The notes beneath the pieces were generated by a model that was given only the letters and a program-made list of their open reading frames with translations, was not told the DNA's origin and did no database searches. Below, piece after piece: positions 1 through 7,362 of a stretch of DNA of 41,919 bases. The stretch comes from an uncultured Saprospiraceae bacterium (lineage in GTDB: Bacteria > Bacteroidota > Bacteroidia > Chitinophagales > Saprospiraceae). How positions within the stretch are numbered: the stretch's first letter is position 1; each line of letters begins with the position of its first letter. The translations under genes were made by a program, and so were the position numbers. The stretch is from contig CALJVJ010000129.1 in the NCBI GenBank assembly GCA_937974625.1, positions 1 through 41,919 of the forward strand, read 5' to 3'.

Positions 1-53
1 AAATATATTTCCTCATGATAAAAAAGAAACAAAAAATCAAGTCAAAAAAAACT

Positions 54-160
54 GGCAGCCCGTCCCTTCGGGTTCAGAAACTTTGTTTCTTCATGTCAAA
101 CAGTTTTTTGACAGGCAGCCGCCACCAGCTCTAACTTGTTCTTAGATGTTGGGGCTAGTG
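54..160 (+). ncRNA. Structured leader or intergenic RNA upstream of rimM
   Basis: This short stretch holds four hairpins in a row. Two copies of GGCAGCC (54-60 and 114-120) can pair with each other with one A-A mismatch and would close a multibranch loop. Inside are a CC-TTCG-GG tetraloop hairpin (65-72), AGAAA/TTTCT (76-80 with 86-90) and TGTCAAA/TTTGACA (94-100 with 107-113). A fourth stem pairs 127-135 with 148-156 and extends through one mismatch to 123-125 with 158-160. The fourth stem relies on G-U pairs that exist only in a plus-strand transcript, and UUCG is the favoured tetraloop on that strand. It could be a leader regulating rimM, the tail of an upstream gene or a small RNA. No known family is recognised. 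Confidence 0.4.
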
Positions 161-252
161 CTAAAAATAATCATTTGATTTTCAAAAGTTAATATATAAC
201 GATAATTCATTGTTCAGTAGAATAAGATTTAGTACTATTTTTAAAAAGTAAT

Positions 253-780
253 ATGGAGGCATATCAAAGCATAGGTTTTACTAAAAAAACATACGGCGTC
301 AAAGGAGAATTAAAATTGAATATCGAAGACCGTTATTTGGAGGATTTTGCCCAAGCAGATGTACTTTTTTTAGATATCGCAGGTCGAAAGATTCCTTACT
401 TTTTGGAATATATAAACTTCGAAAATCCCTTCACTTTAAAATTTGAAGATTTTGATTCAAAAGAAAGTGCGATTGAGCTGACAGGGAAAGAAATCTTTAT
501 GAGAGCATCAGATTTATTGGCAGAAGAGGATAAGGAATTTGAAGTAAAGGGGACTTTAGTTTTTGAAAAATATGTTCAATTTGAAATACAAGATAAGGCG
601 CTCGGAAGGGTAGGAGTGATTGAAGAAATAATTGAATATCCTCAGCAAGAAATGGCTTCCCTCACCTTTCAAGAAAAGGAGGTATTAATACCTTTGAATG
701 AGCAACTGATTATCGAAATCGATGAAGAAAGAAAGATAATTAAAATGGATTTACCAGAAGGATTATTAAGGTTAGATTAG
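253..780 (+). CDS. rimM: Ribosome maturation factor RimM
   Basis: The product is 175 aa, close to the usual RimM length (about 170-185). RimM binds ribosomal protein S19 in the 30S head and helps 16S rRNA processing in the cytoplasm. The N-terminal RimM domain shows the family signature near residues 8-22 (GFTKKTYGVKGELKL, matching the G-x-HG-x-x-GE-x-K pattern). The C-terminal half (about 95-175) fits the PRC-barrel, including a segment around VGVIEEIIEYPQQEMASL. The ATG at 253 has no clear Shine-Dalgarno sequence. The gene is followed by a terminator and then a convergent gene, so the frequent rimM-trmD-rplS continuation is absent here. The upstream neighbour lies outside the window. Confidence 0.93.
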   Translation: MEAYQSIGFTKKTYGVKGELKLNIEDRYLEDFAQADVLFLDIAGRKIPYFLEYINFENPFTLKFEDFDSKESAIELTGKEIFMRASDLLAEEDKEFEVKGTLVFEKYVQFEIQDKALGRVGVIEEIIEYPQQEMASLTFQEKEVLIPLNEQLIIEIDEERKIIKMDLPEGLLRLD

Positions 781-807
781 ACATATTCTTAAAAGAAAGG
801 AATAATA

Positions 808-864
808 AAACAAGATTGAATTACGAGTTGTTTTTTCGATAAAAAGCGTAATTCAACCTTGTTT
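808..864. terminator. Bidirectional terminator between rimM and the nagB fusion
   Basis: An 18-position inverted repeat (808-825 with 847-864) has one A-C mismatch and about a 21-nt loop. It has A-rich sequence on the left and a T-run on the right, so it can stop transcription on both strands between two convergent genes. Confidence 0.8.
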
Positions 865-875
865 TTAGAAAACTA

Positions 876-2819
876 TTAGAAATCTGTCCATCGAACAAAA
901 GCTTCCATAGCTTCATATTCTGCCAGACCTAAGTTATTATAGGTTTTGGCGGTAGCCATATTTCTATCTTCTGCTCGTTGCCAAAATTCTCTAGCATCAG
1001 AGCCAGGGAAAGGAGCACTATCTTTTTGAGATTGATGCATAAAGATAGCTCTTCGTTTTTTCAATAATTCTTGAGGGCTCAAAGGAACAGCCATTTCTAT
1101 TTCGTGAATGCCCCACTCATGCCAAGCACCACGGTACATCCAAAGCCAGCAATCCTTCATCCATTTTTCCTTTTTTAAATTACGGAAGGATTGAAAGATA
1201 GCATCTAAACAAACTCGGTGTGTACCATGTGGGTCAGCTAAATCACCTGCAGCAAATACTTGATGTGGTCGAACTTCTCTTAATAAATCTTCTACAATTT
1301 TAATGTCGGAATCCCCAAGTGGTTTTTTTCTAGCCCTACCTGTTTCATAAAAAGGCATGTCTAAAAAATGAATTTGTTTATCAGGCAATCCACAAAATCT
1401 AGCACCCGCTCGTGCCTCTCCCCGGCGAATTAATCCTTTGACCATTCTAACTTCAGGAGAATCAGACTGCCCAGTTTTTTTATTTTTTAGAAAACGCTCC
1501 ACTTTATTAAGTGTTTTACTTAATTTTTCTTGTTCTAGACTTTTATGCTGTCCAAATTCTTTGAAAAATTCTAAATAGCGTAAAGCATCATGGTCATGAA
1601 CTGCTATATTTCCAGAAGTTTGGTAAGCCACATGGACTTCATGTCCGTGTTCTACCAATCTTAAAAAAGTACCACCCATAGAAATTACATCATCATCAGG
1701 ATGTGGACTGAAAATAATGACCCTCTTTTTCGCTGGAGTAGCCCGTTCAGGTCTAGTGGTATCATCAGAATTGGGTTTACCACCTGGCCACCCAGTAATA
1801 GTATGTTGCAGCCGGTTAAAAATTTCTATATTCAGTTTATAAGCAGATTGATACTCCACTACTAAGTCACTGAGTCCATTTTCATTATAATCTTCATCCG
1901 TTAATTTTAAAATTGGTTTATTGGTTTCTATCGACAACCAAGTCACTGCTTTGGTAATCAAATCTTTATTCCAATTACATAAACCAACTAACCAAGGTGT
2001 TTTTACTCTCGTCAATTCACCTGCCGCTTCAGTATCTAATATAGTTGATATGTTTGGATGCTTTTGCAAGAAGGTCGCAGGAATATTTTCACTAATAGGC
2101 CCTTCAACAGCTTTTTGTACAATTGGGGCTTTGTGTGCCCCCCAAGCCATTAAATACACCTTTCTGGCTTTTGCAATCGAAGCAATCCCCATGGTGATAG
2201 CTCTATAAGGAACATTTTCCTCTAAGACAAAATCTTTAATAGCGTCTTGCCGAGTTAAGGCATCTAGCTTAACTAATCGAGTGAGTGCATTTTCCCAAGA
2301 ACCAGGCTCATTAAAACCGATGTGTCCAGTTCGACCGATACCTAAAAGCTGAATGTCAATCCCACCATAAGCATCAATCTTTTTTTCATAGTTTTCACAG
2401 TAAGTTCCGATTTCATCCATTGGAACGGTACCATCAGGGATGTGTATATTTTCTGCTTTGATATCCACATGGTCGAAAAGGTATTCATGCATAAAGTGCC
2501 AATAACTTTGCTGTGCGTCTGGTCGCATCGGATAGTATTCATCTAAGTTGAAGGTTATTACATTTTGAAAGCTAAGCCCCTCTTCTTTGTGTTGTCTGAC
2601 CAATTCATCGTAAACACGGATAGGTGTTGAGCCAGTTGCCAAGCCCAAAACAACAGGTTCTCCCTCTTGTTGCTTTTGCCGGATAGCTAAGGCAATAGAC
2701 CGTGCAACATGAATCGAGGCTTCATTGGCATTTTTCCAGATTCGAGTGGGGAGTTTTTCAAAAGATTTGAATTGGTATTTTAACACTTTACTCTTTGCGT
2801 TTTTTACGGTTGTTGGCAT
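876..2819 (-). CDS. nagB: Glucosamine-6-phosphate deaminase fused to a LmbE/PIG-L-type deacetylase
   Basis: This 647-aa protein joins two domains. Residues about 20-300 are a NagB/RpiA-type glucosamine-6-phosphate isomerase: ATGSTP at 61-66, FNLDEYY with the likely catalytic base D93, and GIGRTGHIGFNEP at 161-172 with H166 and E171. The aspartate that precedes the histidine in E. coli NagB (D141) is T164 here. After a linker (about 340-365) comes a LmbE/PIG-L N-acetylglucosaminyl deacetylase-like domain, with HPDD at 373-376 and the second metal-binding HGTH at 531-534. This architecture is known from Bacteroidetes. The ATG overlaps the end of the upstream ROK kinase gene by 16 nt, implying coupled expression. 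Inferred role: amino-sugar catabolism, possibly deacetylation plus deamination. The substrate of the second domain is not established. Confidence 0.88.
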   Translation of the reverse strand: MPTTVKNAKSKVLKYQFKSFEKLPTRIWKNANEASIHVARSIALAIRQKQQEGEPVVLGLATGSTPIRVYDELVRQHKEEGLSFQNVITFNLDEYYPMRPDAQQSYWHFMHEYLFDHVDIKAENIHIPDGTVPMDEIGTYCENYEKKIDAYGGIDIQLLGIGRTGHIGFNEPGSWENALTRLVKLDALTRQDAIKDFVLEENVPYRAITMGIASIAKARKVYLMAWGAHKAPIVQKAVEGPISENIPATFLQKHPNISTILDTEAAGELTRVKTPWLVGLCNWNKDLITKAVTWLSIETNKPILKLTDEDYNENGLSDLVVEYQSAYKLNIEIFNRLQHTITGWPGGKPNSDDTTRPERATPAKKRVIIFSPHPDDDVISMGGTFLRLVEHGHEVHVAYQTSGNIAVHDHDALRYLEFFKEFGQHKSLEQEKLSKTLNKVERFLKNKKTGQSDSPEVRMVKGLIRRGEARAGARFCGLPDKQIHFLDMPFYETGRARKKPLGDSDIKIVEDLLREVRPHQVFAAGDLADPHGTHRVCLDAIFQSFRNLKKEKWMKDCWLWMYRGAWHEWGIHEIEMAVPLSPQELLKKRRAIFMHQSQKDSAPFPGSDAREFWQRAEDRNMATAKTYNNLGLAEYEAMEAFVRWTDF

Positions 2820-3769
2820 GGTTCTTTTTTATTAAACACAAGTGTGCTTGCTCCTAATAAAGCTGCTTCGTTAGCGCCTAAGGCAGATGGCAGAACTTGT
2901 ACAGTATCTATATAGTTAGGTAATAAATTTTCAAACAAGGTATTGATGGTAGGAGTGAATAGGATTTCTCCTACAGCTGCCAAACCACCAGCTAAAATGA
3001 TAGCTTCTGGTTCAAAAAGGTGCACGTAATTGGCAAGATGTTCGCCTAAAATTTTGCCCCCAAATTCAAAAGATTTTATAGCAACTGGGTCTCCATTTTT
3101 AGCAGCTATTCCAATCTTTTCAGCGGTAATTTTATTTAAAGTTAAATCATCTAAACAACTTTTGATTTGAGTTTGGGCTAATTGTGCTAAAAAATTGCGC
3201 TTTATTCCAGTTGCTGAAATGTAAGTTTCTAAACATCCCTTCCTACCACAGCCACATTGTCGGCCATCTCTAATTGCGGTAATGTGTCCCATTTCTCCAG
3301 ATAATCCACTGTACCCAGTCATTACTTGACCATTAACGATAATTCCAGCTCCAAGGCCTGTTCCTAAAGTAACAACCACAAAATTCTTCATACCTTTTGC
3401 ATTGCCAAATTGCCCTTCGCCAAGGGCAGCAGCATTGGCATCATTACAAAGAAAAACAGGTTTTTTATATTTTATTGCTAAAATATCTACAATGGGTATT
3501 TCCCCTTTTAAAGGAAGATTGGATGCACCTTTAATAATGCCCTCAGCTGGGACACAGCTGGGTGCATCAATTCCTACCCCTACAATTTGATGAAAAGTTT
3601 CAGGTGAAACAAGTTCATTGATAGTTGAGAAAAGATGGTCGAAAAATGCATTTTTAGAATTACCAGTCCAAGTTAAAAAAGTGGATTTTTTTAAAATTTG
3701 ACCACTTTCATCGACTAAGGCAATTTTAGTATTGGTTCCACCAATATCTATACTTATAGCTATTTTCAA
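2804..3769 (-). CDS. ROK family sugar kinase (glucokinase or GlcNAc kinase-like)
   Basis: The product is 321 aa, normal for ROK kinases. The N-terminal phosphate-binding motif DIGGTNTK lies at 8-15. LCNDANAAALGE contains the probable catalytic base D110. GTGLGAG is at 136-142. The zinc-binding ROK signature is complete, with H162 in GEMGH and CGCGRKGCLE at 172-181. It should phosphorylate a hexose or N-acetylhexosamine in the cytoplasm using ATP. Its stop codon overlaps the start of the nagB fusion by 16 nt, so an amino sugar such as GlcNAc is the most sensible substrate. That is inference from context, as ROK specificity cannot be read from motifs alone. There is no helix-turn-helix domain, so this is a kinase and not a ROK repressor. 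Confidence 0.88.
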   Translation of the reverse strand: MKIAISIDIGGTNTKIALVDESGQILKKSTFLTWTGNSKNAFFDHLFSTINELVSPETFHQIVGVGIDAPSCVPAEGIIKGASNLPLKGEIPIVDILAIKYKKPVFLCNDANAAALGEGQFGNAKGMKNFVVVTLGTGLGAGIIVNGQVMTGYSGLSGEMGHITAIRDGRQCGCGRKGCLETYISATGIKRNFLAQLAQTQIKSCLDDLTLNKITAEKIGIAAKNGDPVAIKSFEFGGKILGEHLANYVHLFEPEAIILAGGLAAVGEILFTPTINTLFENLLPNYIDTVQVLPSALGANEAALLGASTLVFNKKEPCQQP

Positions 3770-3776
3770 AAAAAAT

Positions 3777-3793
3777 AATTTTCTCAGAAAATT
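3777..3793. promoter_or_regulatory. Palindrome just upstream of the ROK kinase start
   Basis: AATTTTCT and AGAAAATT are perfect 8-bp inverted arms separated by one base, 8 nt upstream of the kinase start codon. The position suits an operator or a leader hairpin. An isolated CAAATATA (3935-3942), the reverse complement of the Bacteroidetes -7 motif, lies further upstream without a matching -33 box. A-T richness makes chance palindromes likely. Confidence 0.25.
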
Positions 3794-4044
3794 TAAAAAA
3801 TCAATTTATTCTGTTGTTTTATTTTCTTTTGCTGACAGTTTTGTTTGCCAAAAAAGAAGCTAAAGTAAAATATAATAAGACAGAATTATTTTCATTACCT
3901 TGAAAAGTGTTAAAAAAATGACCGTGTACGCACACAAATATACATTTTTTCTTTTTTTATTAAAATTTTTTTCCCTAATTTTAGCAAGAAATATTTTTTG
4001 AGTCTAAAAAATCCTATTGAGTACTTGTTTGCAACTACTATTAA

Positions 4045-4575
4045 ATGAATGGTCTACAATTTGAAAAATGCACTTTAAATGAATTGGAATGCTTACAGCA
4101 GCTAAGTTTAACAACTTTTATAAAAGCTTTTGGAGACCAAAATTCTCCCATTGATATGGATGCTTATTGCCAAGTAGCATTCAGTAGAGATAAATTGAAA
4201 AATGAATTAAAAAATGAAAATTCTATTTTCTATTTTGTGAAGTCAGGAGAAATAGTGGTAGGGTATTTTAAATTAAACACAGAAAAAGCCCAAACAGAAC
4301 CCATTGAGGATGGATTAGAAATAGAAAGGATTTATCTATTAAGCCCATATCAAGGCCAAGGAATTGGGCAATTAATGTTTAATAAGATATTTGAATTGGC
4401 AAGAAAGATGAAAAAGACGCATTTATGGTTAGGCGTATGGGAAAAGAATTATGGGGCAATTCGTTTTTATGAACGAAATGGCTTTAAAGTATTTGGCAAG
4501 CATAGTTTTTTATTAGGAAAGGATTTGCAAATGGATTTGATGATGGAATTAATTTTATTGAACGATGATGAATAA
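4045..4575 (+). CDS. GNAT family N-acetyltransferase
   Basis: The product is 176 aa with a GNAT fold. The acetyl-CoA-binding motif A is seen as LEIERIYLLSPYQGQGIG (Q-x-x-G-x-G type), followed by the motif B region NYGAIRFYERNGFKVFG. The layout resembles the PaiA-like diamine/polyamine acetyltransferase group, but the acceptor substrate cannot be told from sequence. The N-terminal part is a normal family feature and no signal peptide is seen. It is divergent from the ROK kinase and lies 93 nt before the aminotransferase gene on the same strand. An 11-position inverted repeat occupies that gap, so co-transcription is uncertain. Confidence 0.85.
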   Translation: MNGLQFEKCTLNELECLQQLSLTTFIKAFGDQNSPIDMDAYCQVAFSRDKLKNELKNENSIFYFVKSGEIVVGYFKLNTEKAQTEPIEDGLEIERIYLLSPYQGQGIGQLMFNKIFELARKMKKTHLWLGVWEKNYGAIRFYERNGFKVFGKHSFLLGKDLQMDLMMELILLNDDE

Positions 4576-4583
4576 TCTGAAGC

Positions 4584-4617
4584 ATTAAAATACTTTTGAA
4601 AAACTTGGTGTTTTAAT
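4584..4617 (+). terminator. Hairpin between the GNAT and aminotransferase genes
   Basis: ATTAAAATAC (4584-4593) pairs with GTGTTTTAAT (4608-4617) through ten positions with one G-U pair. No long T-run follows, so it may be an attenuator, a processing site or a weak terminator. Confidence 0.3.
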
Positions 4618-4668
4618 AAATAGCTATACAAAGCAGCCTACCTATTACCTCATACAAAATATCAAATT

Positions 4669-5925
4669 ATGACAAAACGAGATTTTCTTAAAACAACTTT
4701 AGGTGTTTCCACAGCACCAGCATTTCAATATTTAGCTGATTTATTAGTAAAATTCAATTCCTATAAGCCAGAAGCTTTAGCTAAGCAGGAGGATTTTTGG
4801 CTGAAAATAAGAGCAGGATATCGATTAAAGCCAGATTATATTAATTTAGAAAATGGTTATTACTGTATTATACCAGAAGAAACATTGGATAATTATATCA
4901 AACATGCAAGGGAAACCAATTATCAAGGGTCTTGGTATATGCGAACAGTACAATGGGAAAATAAGGATAGGGTAGCAGGAAGGTTGGCAAAATTAGTTGA
5001 TGCGGAACCAGGGCAAGTAGTGATTACCCGAAATACAACAGAGTCCTTAGATACAATTATTGGTGGATATCCTTGGGAAGAGGGGGATGAAGCGGTTTAT
5101 GCAGCGCAAGATTATGGAGCGATGCGACAGATGTTTCAGCAGGTTTCCTTAAAATATGGTGTAAAAACAAAGGTGGTTTCAATCCCTAATCATCCGAAAT
5201 CTGATGAAGAAATTGTTGCCATTTATGAAAATGCAATTACTAAGAATACCAAATTATTAATGGTTTGCCATATTATAAACGTCACTGGACACATTCTTCC
5301 CATTAAAAAAATATGTAAAATGGCGCACAAGCATGGCGTAGAAGTAATGGTAGATGGCGCACATGCGGTTGGTCATTTTGATTTTTCAATGAAAGATTTA
5401 GGTTGCGATTATTATGGTAGTAGTTTACACAAATGGTTAAGTGCACCCTTAGGAGCGGGACTTTTATATGTCAAAAAATCAAAGACAGAAAAAATATGGC
5501 CAAGATTTGCTGATTTTGGAAAAGACATGGATGATTTGCGTCGACTTAACCATACAGGAACGCATCCAGTACATACTGATTTGGGCGTTGGAAGTGCTAT
5601 TGATTATTTAGAAAAACTGGGTTTGGACCGTAAAGAAGCAAGACTCCGATATATCCAAAATTACTGGACAGATAAGGTACGAGACAATCCTAAAATTTTG
5701 GTCAATACACCAATAGAAAGACATCGTTCCTGCGGTATAGCTAATGTCGGTATTAAAGACATGAAGCCCCATGACCTTGCTAAATTATTATTAGAAAAAT
5801 ATAAAATTTGGACGGTTGCAATTGATGGAGCAGGGGTTCATGGATGTAGAATTACCCCTAATATTTACACTACAATAGCTGAATTAGATATATTTGTCAA
5901 TGCTTTAAATGAGCTAGCAGGCTAA
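4669..5925 (+). CDS. Class V aminotransferase, isopenicillin N epimerase-like
   Basis: This 418-aa PLP-dependent enzyme of aminotransferase class V (the NifS/CefD-like fold) shows the PLP-contact motif VDGAHAVG (D229, H232) and the Schiff-base lysine K255 in SSLHKWLSAPLGAG. The N-terminus MTKRDFLKTTLGVSTAP resembles a twin-arginine signal (S/T-R-R-x-F-L-K) with KR in place of RR, followed by a moderately hydrophobic stretch. It may therefore be exported folded by Tat, or the motif may be a vestige. Related secreted homologues are often labelled isopenicillin N epimerase, but no beta-lactam genes are nearby and that reaction should not be assumed. A strong bidirectional terminator follows. Confidence 0.85.
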   Translation: MTKRDFLKTTLGVSTAPAFQYLADLLVKFNSYKPEALAKQEDFWLKIRAGYRLKPDYINLENGYYCIIPEETLDNYIKHARETNYQGSWYMRTVQWENKDRVAGRLAKLVDAEPGQVVITRNTTESLDTIIGGYPWEEGDEAVYAAQDYGAMRQMFQQVSLKYGVKTKVVSIPNHPKSDEEIVAIYENAITKNTKLLMVCHIINVTGHILPIKKICKMAHKHGVEVMVDGAHAVGHFDFSMKDLGCDYYGSSLHKWLSAPLGAGLLYVKKSKTEKIWPRFADFGKDMDDLRRLNHTGTHPVHTDLGVGSAIDYLEKLGLDRKEARLRYIQNYWTDKVRDNPKILVNTPIERHRSCGIANVGIKDMKPHDLAKLLLEKYKIWTVAIDGAGVHGCRITPNIYTTIAELDIFVNALNELAG

Positions 5926-5947
5926 TCCATGTGAATACAATATAACC

Positions 5948-5986
5948 AAAAAAGCCCTTTAGATTTATAATCTAAAGGGCTTTTTT
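5948..5986. terminator. Bidirectional terminator after the class V aminotransferase
   Basis: A perfect 18-bp inverted repeat (5948-5965 with 5969-5986) has a 3-nt loop, six A at one end and six T at the other. It separates the plus-strand aminotransferase gene from the minus-strand response regulator. Confidence 0.92.
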
Positions 5987-6010
5987 GAAGGTAGAATATA
6001 GGAAAGTTGT

Positions 6011-6787
6011 TTAAGTTGACTCAGGCACAAAAGTTTCCTGTAGCTGTCTTAATTTTTCTAGAAATAAGGGCCTCCTTCTACGAGAGATTTCTACGGACTT
6101 TCCATCCTCCATTAATAAATAACCACCTTCATTTCTTACATAAGATTTGATGTAATTCAAATTGATTAAATGACTTTGGTGAACTTTGAAAAAATTGAAA
6201 GGCGTAAGTAGCGTATCAAAGTGTTTCAAGGTTTTAGAAGCGGTAATTCTACGTCCATCTTTTATCCAAAAATGAGTCATATTATCATCTGCTTCCAACC
6301 GTATAATGTCTGTAATTTGTACAAACTGTACCTCAGTCATAGAGGAAATTCCAATTTTTTGGAAAGGATTCGGGTTGTAATGCCCCTTAAATACTTCTAA
6401 TTTTTCTTTAGTGTCACTATAGCGCCTACCTTTTGGAATGCGATTTACTGCCGCTACTAAATCATCTGCATCAATAGGCTTAGTCACATATCCAATGCTA
6501 CTATATTCACAAGCACGAATGGCAAATTTGTCATAAGCAGTCACAAAAATTATTTCGAAATTAATGTCTTTGATTTGGTCAATTAGCGAAAAAACTAGAC
6601 CGTCTGGTAGGTTAATATCTAGAAAAGCAACATCAATATTTGTCTTTCTATTATTAATTAGTGTTAATCCTGATTCAATATCTTCTGCGGTCCCTACTAC
6701 TTTGATGTTTTGACAATGTAATCCTAATTGATTGTTTAGATTACTGACACCAGCAGGTTCGTCATCAATAATTACAGCATTTATCAT
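6011..6787 (-). CDS. LytTR family two-component response regulator
   Basis: A receiver domain (about 1-120) is followed by a LytTR DNA-binding domain (about 150-250). Numbering from the chosen start, the acidic pocket is D8/D9 (IIDDEP), the phosphoacceptor D57 (VAFLDINLPDG), the switch threonine T83 and the conserved K103 (TKPID). The C-terminus has typical LytTR elements (ITDIIRLEADDN, FFKVHQSHLINLNYI). The frame is open to an ATG at 6847, but the extra 20 residues have no receiver character while MINAVIIDDEP is a canonical beginning, so 6787 is preferred. This gives 258 aa. No sensor kinase gene is adjacent, so it is an orphan here. Targets are unknown. Confidence 0.88.
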   Translation of the reverse strand: MINAVIIDDEPAGVSNLNNQLGLHCQNIKVVGTAEDIESGLTLINNRKTNIDVAFLDINLPDGLVFSLIDQIKDINFEIIFVTAYDKFAIRACEYSSIGYVTKPIDADDLVAAVNRIPKGRRYSDTKEKLEVFKGHYNPNPFQKIGISSMTEVQFVQITDIIRLEADDNMTHFWIKDGRRITASKTLKHFDTLLTPFNFFKVHQSHLINLNYIKSYVRNEGGYLLMEDGKSVEISRRRRPLFLEKLRQLQETFVPEST

Positions 6788-6847
6788 AGTATGGTTTGTT
6801 TTGGCAAAAGCACCGCTTCCATACCTCAAAAAGGTATAATCGCTCAC

Positions 6848-7362
6848 TTTACTTATTAGCTAAATTTGTTTTGCTCATCTAATATAAAACTAACTTTAAA
6901 AGTTATTATTTTATATTTCTAAATATAAGCGAAGTTATGATAATTAGCAATTAAGTGGTAATTATTTATATGAAATTAATATATTTTAACTTATTCTTTT
7001 TGGAACGGTTGAGGGTAGAACAGGAATGGTATTTATTTAGGAGTTTGTAGTAGAGGATTAGAAATTAAAAACTGGCAATACTATTATTTAGTAGTGGGGT
7101 AAAAATAAAGTGTACATCTTTTTTGGGCAATTGCTTTAGCCCTCCAAGAGTTTCCTTATAGCCAACATTTAGAGGACTAAAACAATGGCAATGTATACCC
7201 TTTATTTTTCTTTCACCCCTTATTGATATTCAGCACCAAATCAACTTGATGCCTAAAATAGGATTATTCGAGGCTATTATTGGTATGGAAAGTTATTTTA
7301 TAGTTACAAAAGAATTCCTTTTTTTGGTTTGCTAATCTTAGACTTACGCCAACATCAATCAA
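6848..7362. other. Gene-poor 515-bp spacer
   Basis: No convincing coding region is seen between the response regulator and the minus-strand helical-repeat gene. Its main content is the long imperfect inverted repeat at 7096-7219, described separately. The rest is AT-rich and unremarkable. Confidence 0.6.
7096..7219. repeat. Long imperfect inverted repeat, possible MITE or cruciform
   Basis: The 124-bp segment begins GGGGTAAA and ends TTTCACCCC. The ends pair as an outer arm that includes AATAAAG and GTACAT blocks, with small bulges. An inner arm pairs GCAATTGC with ACAATGGC and TTTAGCCCTCCAA with TTTAGAGGACTAAA, leaving about a 20-nt apex. No open reading frame is inside and no clear target duplication was found. 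A degenerate non-autonomous mobile element or a structured RNA are both possible. Confidence 0.45.

Noticed and set aside
2-148. Open frames at the left edge on the plus strand
   Set aside because: Two frames stay open here, but the sequence is made of overlapping hairpins and the translations look unlike protein.
1921-2208. Plus-strand ORF opposite the nagB fusion
   Set aside because: It lies antisense inside a strongly supported gene and has no domain or initiation signal.
4669-5925. Beta-lactam biosynthesis gene
   Set aside because: The isopenicillin N epimerase resemblance is only to the class V fold, and no pathway genes are present.
6788-6847. Upstream ATG extension of the LytTR regulator
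   Set aside because: The 20 extra residues do not belong to a receiver domain; the internal ATG gives a canonical start.
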